Of a stretch of 64,000 nt of DNA, positions 63,529 to 64,000 are shown one piece after another (position 1 is the first letter of the stretch; every line of letters begins with the position of its first letter). The stretch is from Tolypothrix bouteillei VB521301 (GTDB taxonomy: Bacteria > Cyanobacteriota > Cyanobacteriia > Cyanobacteriales > Nostocaceae). The stretch is taken from positions 4,608,895 through 4,672,894 of the forward strand of contig NZ_JHEG04000001.1 of the NCBI RefSeq assembly GCF_000760695.4, given 5' to 3'. Position numbers and translations under genes: made by a program. Below the pieces are notes generated by a model, which was given only the letters and a program-made list of their open reading frames with translations, had not been told where the DNA came from and searched no databases.

Positions 63529-64000
63529 ATGAATACAAGAACTCGTATAAAAGTTATCCCACAGCGTCAGTCTTCGAGCCGTCGTCCCGATTTACGAAAA
63601 GTCCAAAAGCTACCACAGAATAAGGAAGCATTACGCAACCAACAACGCCCGCCTCAGAAAAAACAAACATCGACACGTGTAAAAGTAATTTCACCACTAC
63701 AACCTACTCCTTTACCTAGAAGACAACCAAGGGGAGTCGCTCCACCCCAGCACTCTGCTACTTTTAAAGGGAGAATTCCTCCATATAACCCCAACGTTGT
63801 ACCGTTAAAAACTGTCAGAGTGCAAAAGCATCCGGTGATGAAACAATCTTCTCGAAAAACGCGGTTAAAGCCGATGGCAAGAACAATTTTGTATGCCATA
63901 CGGTTGTTAATTGTGGGAGTCGGGATAGGTGCGATCGTAGGTACTGTTTTATCTGTGTTAGACCCCGCTAATCGTCTCGCTACACCACCAGACTCATCAT
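63529..64000 (+). CDS. N-terminal part of a membrane-anchored protein, possibly a serine hydrolase
   Basis: 157 codons are visible before the window ends. A very basic, Gln/Pro-rich cytoplasmic N terminus (about 1-122) is followed by a membrane helix (about 123-143, LLIVGVGIGAIVGTVLSVL) and the start of an extracytoplasmic Pro/Ser stretch. This layout (basic tail, one helix, then exported domain) is seen in cyanobacterial class A beta-lactamase-like serine hydrolases, but no catalytic motif is in the window, so the identity is a guess. Confidence 0.6.
   Translation, partial: MNTRTRIKVIPQRQSSSRRPDLRKVQKLPQNKEALRNQQRPPQKKQTSTRVKVISPLQPTPLPRRQPRGVAPPQHSATFKGRIPPYNPNVVPLKTVRVQKHPVMKQSSRKTRLKPMARTILYAIRLLIVGVGIGAIVGTVLSVLDPANRLATPPDSS

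Overview
This window is chromosomal DNA of a cyanobacterium, most likely a filamentous Nostocales-type species (inference). Reasons: the palindrome GCGATCGC (HIP1) recurs in genes and gaps, genes are split over both strands with long AT-rich gaps, and gaps and gene ends carry short tandem repeats of the ATTATGAATT/AATTCATA kind. Gene content also fits: SbtA/SbtB bicarbonate uptake, GAF-rich kinases, a CHASE2 Ser/Thr kinase, a FecR-domain surface protein, SphX-like phosphate binding protein and a SecA without the C-terminal zinc motif.

Layout. 1-9.4 kb: the 5' part of a receiver-GAF sensor protein (cut by the window edge), a GNAT acetyltransferase, a conserved unknown, a YqiA-like esterase, two tandem glutathione-reductase-like genes and a CPA2 antiporter with tandem USP domains. 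9.4-16 kb: a TrmB-type regulator with twin palindromic operators facing the antiporter, a GNAT enzyme, orphan sulfate- and phosphate-binding lipoproteins, and an inorganic-carbon operon sbtA-sbtB-Tat-exported beta-carbonic anhydrase. 16-20.4 kb: small unknowns (one probably frameshifted), a STAND NTPase and a peptidoglycan-binding membrane protein.

20.4-22.84 kb is the most interesting part. A Ro60 (TROVE/vWA, rsr) gene is preceded, on the same strand and behind one good sigma70-type promoter, by four tandem tRNA-like RNAs. Each keeps an acceptor stem, D arm and T arm but has its anticodon arm replaced by a conserved ~30-nt module. That module is a GNRA-capped hairpin followed by a RNCGAAG-type Ro-binding element and GGGUUAUCG. 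These are best read as Y RNAs of the tRNA-mimic (YrlA) type, and the locus as a Ro-Y RNA ribonucleoprotein operon with an unusually large set of RNAs.

23-41 kb: a membrane protein, pyrD, a large GAF-domain degenerate kinase, a 56-aa DUF2256 protein, isoaspartyl peptidase/asparaginase, glmU, an HD-GYP response regulator, an MnmD-like methyltransferase, a two-domain rhodanese, an outer-membrane barrel, a FecR protein with a Thr/Pro repeat tail and a CHASE2 kinase. 41-51.5 kb: a NYN-domain protein, leuA, three Rossmann-fold oxidoreductases opposite a TetR regulator, a MocR/PdxR regulator, a YhaV-type toxin-antitoxin pair, a short inverted-repeat element, GNAT and PPOX-family genes. 51.7-64 kb: housekeeping genes recQ, pheS, surE, an MBL-fold protein, ribF, a MoxR ATPase, a diheme cytochrome, secA, a TrmJ-like methyltransferase and the start of an envelope protein cut by the window end.
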